Shown here piece after piece: positions 62,389-64,000 of a stretch of 64,000 nt of DNA. The position numbers and the translations under genes were made by a program. The notes beneath the pieces were generated by a model that worked only from the letters and a program-made list of their open reading frames with translations, was not told the origin of the DNA and made no database searches. The stretch covers positions 868,001 to 932,000 of the forward strand of contig NZ_PISP01000001.1 of NCBI RefSeq assembly GCF_002834295.1. Direction: 5' to 3'. The stretch is from Rhodohalobacter barkolensis (GTDB lineage Bacteria > Bacteroidota > Rhodothermia > Balneolales > Balneolaceae). The stretch's first letter is position 1. Every line of letters starts with the position of its first letter.

Positions 62389-63876
62389 TTAATACTCCGA
62401 TTTTAAAGGAATCGTAACCGTAAACCGGGCACCGCCCTCTTTTAAGTTTTCGGCTGTGATTTCTCCTCCGTGCTGACGGATAATGTCTCTGGAGATGGAT
62501 AACCCCAATCCAAGCCCGAATTTCGCCCCGGTCTGCTTGGTTGTAAATTTGGGGTCAAATATTTTATCTAGCAACTCTTCGGGAATACCGGGACCGGAAT
62601 CCTGAAAACCCACCCAAATCACTTTACCAAGCTCTTCATCCTCACTCGTCCCGCAACGAATATCCAGGCTGCCCTGTTTGCCCATCGCATCAGAAGCGTT
62701 CAAAATGATATTGGTCCACACCTGGTTCAGCCCGGCGGCATCCGCTCTGATCTCGGGTATCTCCTGCAGATCCAGATAGAGATCGTAATATTTGATGCGA
62801 TTGCTGGTCAGCTGCAGCGTATCGTGTATTCCCTCCCTAAGGTCAATCCATTCATATTTATCCTCAGTATCGGACCTACTGTAACTTTTTAACGACTTCA
62901 CTAAACCGGCAATCCTCTCACCCGCCGTTTCGATATTCTGGAACATCTTGCCAAATTCAAACTGATCCAGCAGATACTGTATCTTTTCTGAATCCCCCTC
63001 CGTTACTTTTTGTAATAGATCCGCATATCCGTCCGGCATCTGCGCAATCAAACGTATCTGTGAATTTTTCACCTCAGGGAAGATCTCTTTTAACTTTGAA
63101 GATCGCTCCCGGATCGTCTTTGTGTCCGGAAACCCTGCATTTCGCCCAAGCTTGAAGAACTGCTTTCCCGTTTGATGGAGTTCTGATTCTCCATCTTCAT
63201 ACAGTTTATTCATCAAATCAATTAGATGCCTTTCCAGCGTATCTGTTGAGCGCAACAGTGCTGCGGTCGGATTGTTCACCTCATGGGCAAATCCCGCCAC
63301 AAGCTGTCCCAGTGTGGCCATCTTCTCTTGGTGAACCAATGCCTGTTGGGCACTCTGCAGATCCTTATATGCCTGCTTTAATTCATTTCGCTCGTTCTGT
63401 AGTTTACTGTTTACCGAATCAAGCTTCATCTGCAGGATGATGGTCTGCCGATACCGCTCCAGTAAATTTGCCATGATCAACTCATCCAGATAACCGTCAA
63501 GTTCCGGATGAATATCGATCAGATGGTTGACGTCCTTTTTGGGAATTTTTAGAAATCGACAGGCTTCACGGGTTTTGGCCGTAGTTAGCGACGGAAGACC
63601 GGTCATAAAGGAGATAATACCTATCAGTGAACCGGATTGCAGATGCTGTAACGGGAACTGAACATCATTGTAGGGTTTCTTTTTGTAGAGCTGTACATCC
63701 CCCGAAAGAAGAATATAAATATTGTTGAGGGGTTCTCCCTCTTTGAAAATGGTGATATCATCCCCCACCTCAAACAGATATTTCTCGGCCTGACCATTTT
63801 CATCCAATACCCTGTGAAGAAGTCCCGTGACCTTCTCACGATTTTCCAGCCATTGTGAACCGAGCTTAAATTTCAT
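62389..63876 (-). CDS. cNMP-domain sensor histidine kinase
   Basis: A 495-residue soluble kinase. An N-terminal CRP-like cyclic-nucleotide-binding domain (about 15-135; FKEGEPLNNIYILLSGDVQ and GSLIGIISFMTG) leads through a coiled coil (about 150-190) to a DHp helix with the phosphoacceptor His198 in GFAHEVNNP, and a HATPase domain with N box VWTNIILNASDAMG, G boxes DSGPGIPEELL and GLGLGLSISRDI. No transmembrane segment. It overlaps an upstream gene by four nucleotides (ATGA). Like the small cNMP protein in the pilus locus, it suggests cyclic-nucleotide-type input, but ligand binding is inferred. Confidence 0.92.
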   Translation of the reverse strand: MKFKLGSQWLENREKVTGLLHRVLDENGQAEKYLFEVGDDITIFKEGEPLNNIYILLSGDVQLYKKKPYNDVQFPLQHLQSGSLIGIISFMTGLPSLTTAKTREACRFLKIPKKDVNHLIDIHPELDGYLDELIMANLLERYRQTIILQMKLDSVNSKLQNERNELKQAYKDLQSAQQALVHQEKMATLGQLVAGFAHEVNNPTAALLRSTDTLERHLIDLMNKLYEDGESELHQTGKQFFKLGRNAGFPDTKTIRERSSKLKEIFPEVKNSQIRLIAQMPDGYADLLQKVTEGDSEKIQYLLDQFEFGKMFQNIETAGERIAGLVKSLKSYSRSDTEDKYEWIDLREGIHDTLQLTSNRIKYYDLYLDLQEIPEIRADAAGLNQVWTNIILNASDAMGKQGSLDIRCGTSEDEELGKVIWVGFQDSGPGIPEELLDKIFDPKFTTKQTGAKFGLGLGLSISRDIIRQHGGEITAENLKEGGARFTVTIPLKSEY

Positions 63877-64000
63877 TGATCCGTTATTTTCCGACCGGTT
63901 CTGAGGCTTTCAGCGATTCGTTCTGAGTCGAGTATCTGCATAAATGGAAGCGGATCCTTCACCTCTTCCAATACAAAGTCTGTCAATAGTTTTCGGGTGA
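63873..64000 (-). CDS. 3' end of an upstream gene, cut by the window edge
   Basis: The minus-strand frame from the right edge is open and ends at TGA 63873-63875, overlapping the kinase ATG. The visible tail is 41 residues, ending in LRTGRKITDQ with a helix-rich, acidic region before it. Such a four-base overlap is typical of coupled genes, so it probably belongs to the same operon and may encode a signalling partner. Too little is visible to name a family. Confidence 0.6.
   Translation of the reverse strand, partial: TRKLLTDFVLEEVKDPLPFMQILDSERIAESLRTGRKITDQ

Overview
The window looks like a chromosomal core segment of a Gram-negative FCB-group bacterium, most likely Balneolota/Rhodothermota-like (Balneola, Gracilimonas, Rhodohalobacter relatives). 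This is inferred from the gene content: DUF4837 and Ig-like lipoproteins, a fused IcmF mutase, TonB and LolD, and the type of pilus locus. Weak or absent Shine-Dalgarno sequences at most starts and an AT-rich base composition fit. No phage, integrase, transposase or CRISPR array was seen.

Layout. 1-1753: 3' part of an M3 (Dcp-like) peptidase, then a convergent soluble multi-PAS histidine kinase. 4474-11836: translation cluster thrS-infC-rpmI-rplT-pheS-pheT followed by a coiled-coil protein and zapA; infC appears to start at a rare ATC codon. 11916-14915: hemolysin III-like membrane protein, YmdB-type phosphoesterase, LolD ATPase, TPR protein. 15019-21247 (minus): IcmF, MscS channel, Ig-like lipoprotein. 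21365-24410 (plus): UbiA-like membrane protein, the NAD salvage pair pncB-pncA and tRNA-Ser(GGA). 24535-29629 (minus): TonB-like protein, murQ, biotin carboxylase, an esterase-fold protein lacking its nucleophile, phytoene synthase. 29784-31776 (plus): LacI regulator and purC.

31784-41777 (minus) is a complete tryptophan operon, trpE-trpS-trpG-trpD-trpC-trpF-trpB-trpA, followed by a DUF4837 lipoprotein and a BioC-like methyltransferase. Ahead of trpE is a short leader ORF with three tandem Trp codons, a terminator hairpin with a seven-T tract and a competing antiterminator pairing. This is a classical ribosome-mediated attenuator, and it places tryptophanyl-tRNA synthetase under the same control.

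41884-48217: two unknown envelope proteins, apt, tadA, an alpha/beta-hydrolase-DedA fusion with a degenerate active site, an acyltransferase and an intact hydrolase. 48299-61302 (minus): a type IV pilus locus with unusual architecture. It encodes a secretin with a C-terminal SPOR domain, PilO-PilP and PilM-PilN fusions, a PilT-like ATPase with an altered Asp box, a stand-alone cNMP-binding protein, PilB, PilC, and two paralogous short-leader pilins without Glu5 that flank an O-antigen-ligase-type membrane protein. A cNMP-domain histidine kinase and the tail of another gene close the window.

The gene-free stretches of the pilus region hold interspersed palindromic repeats and a roughly 500-bp mosaic of hairpins bounded by a shared palindrome, suggesting non-autonomous repeat elements. 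The strongest items for follow-up are the trp attenuator with embedded trpS, the rearranged pilus machine, and the repeats in its gaps.
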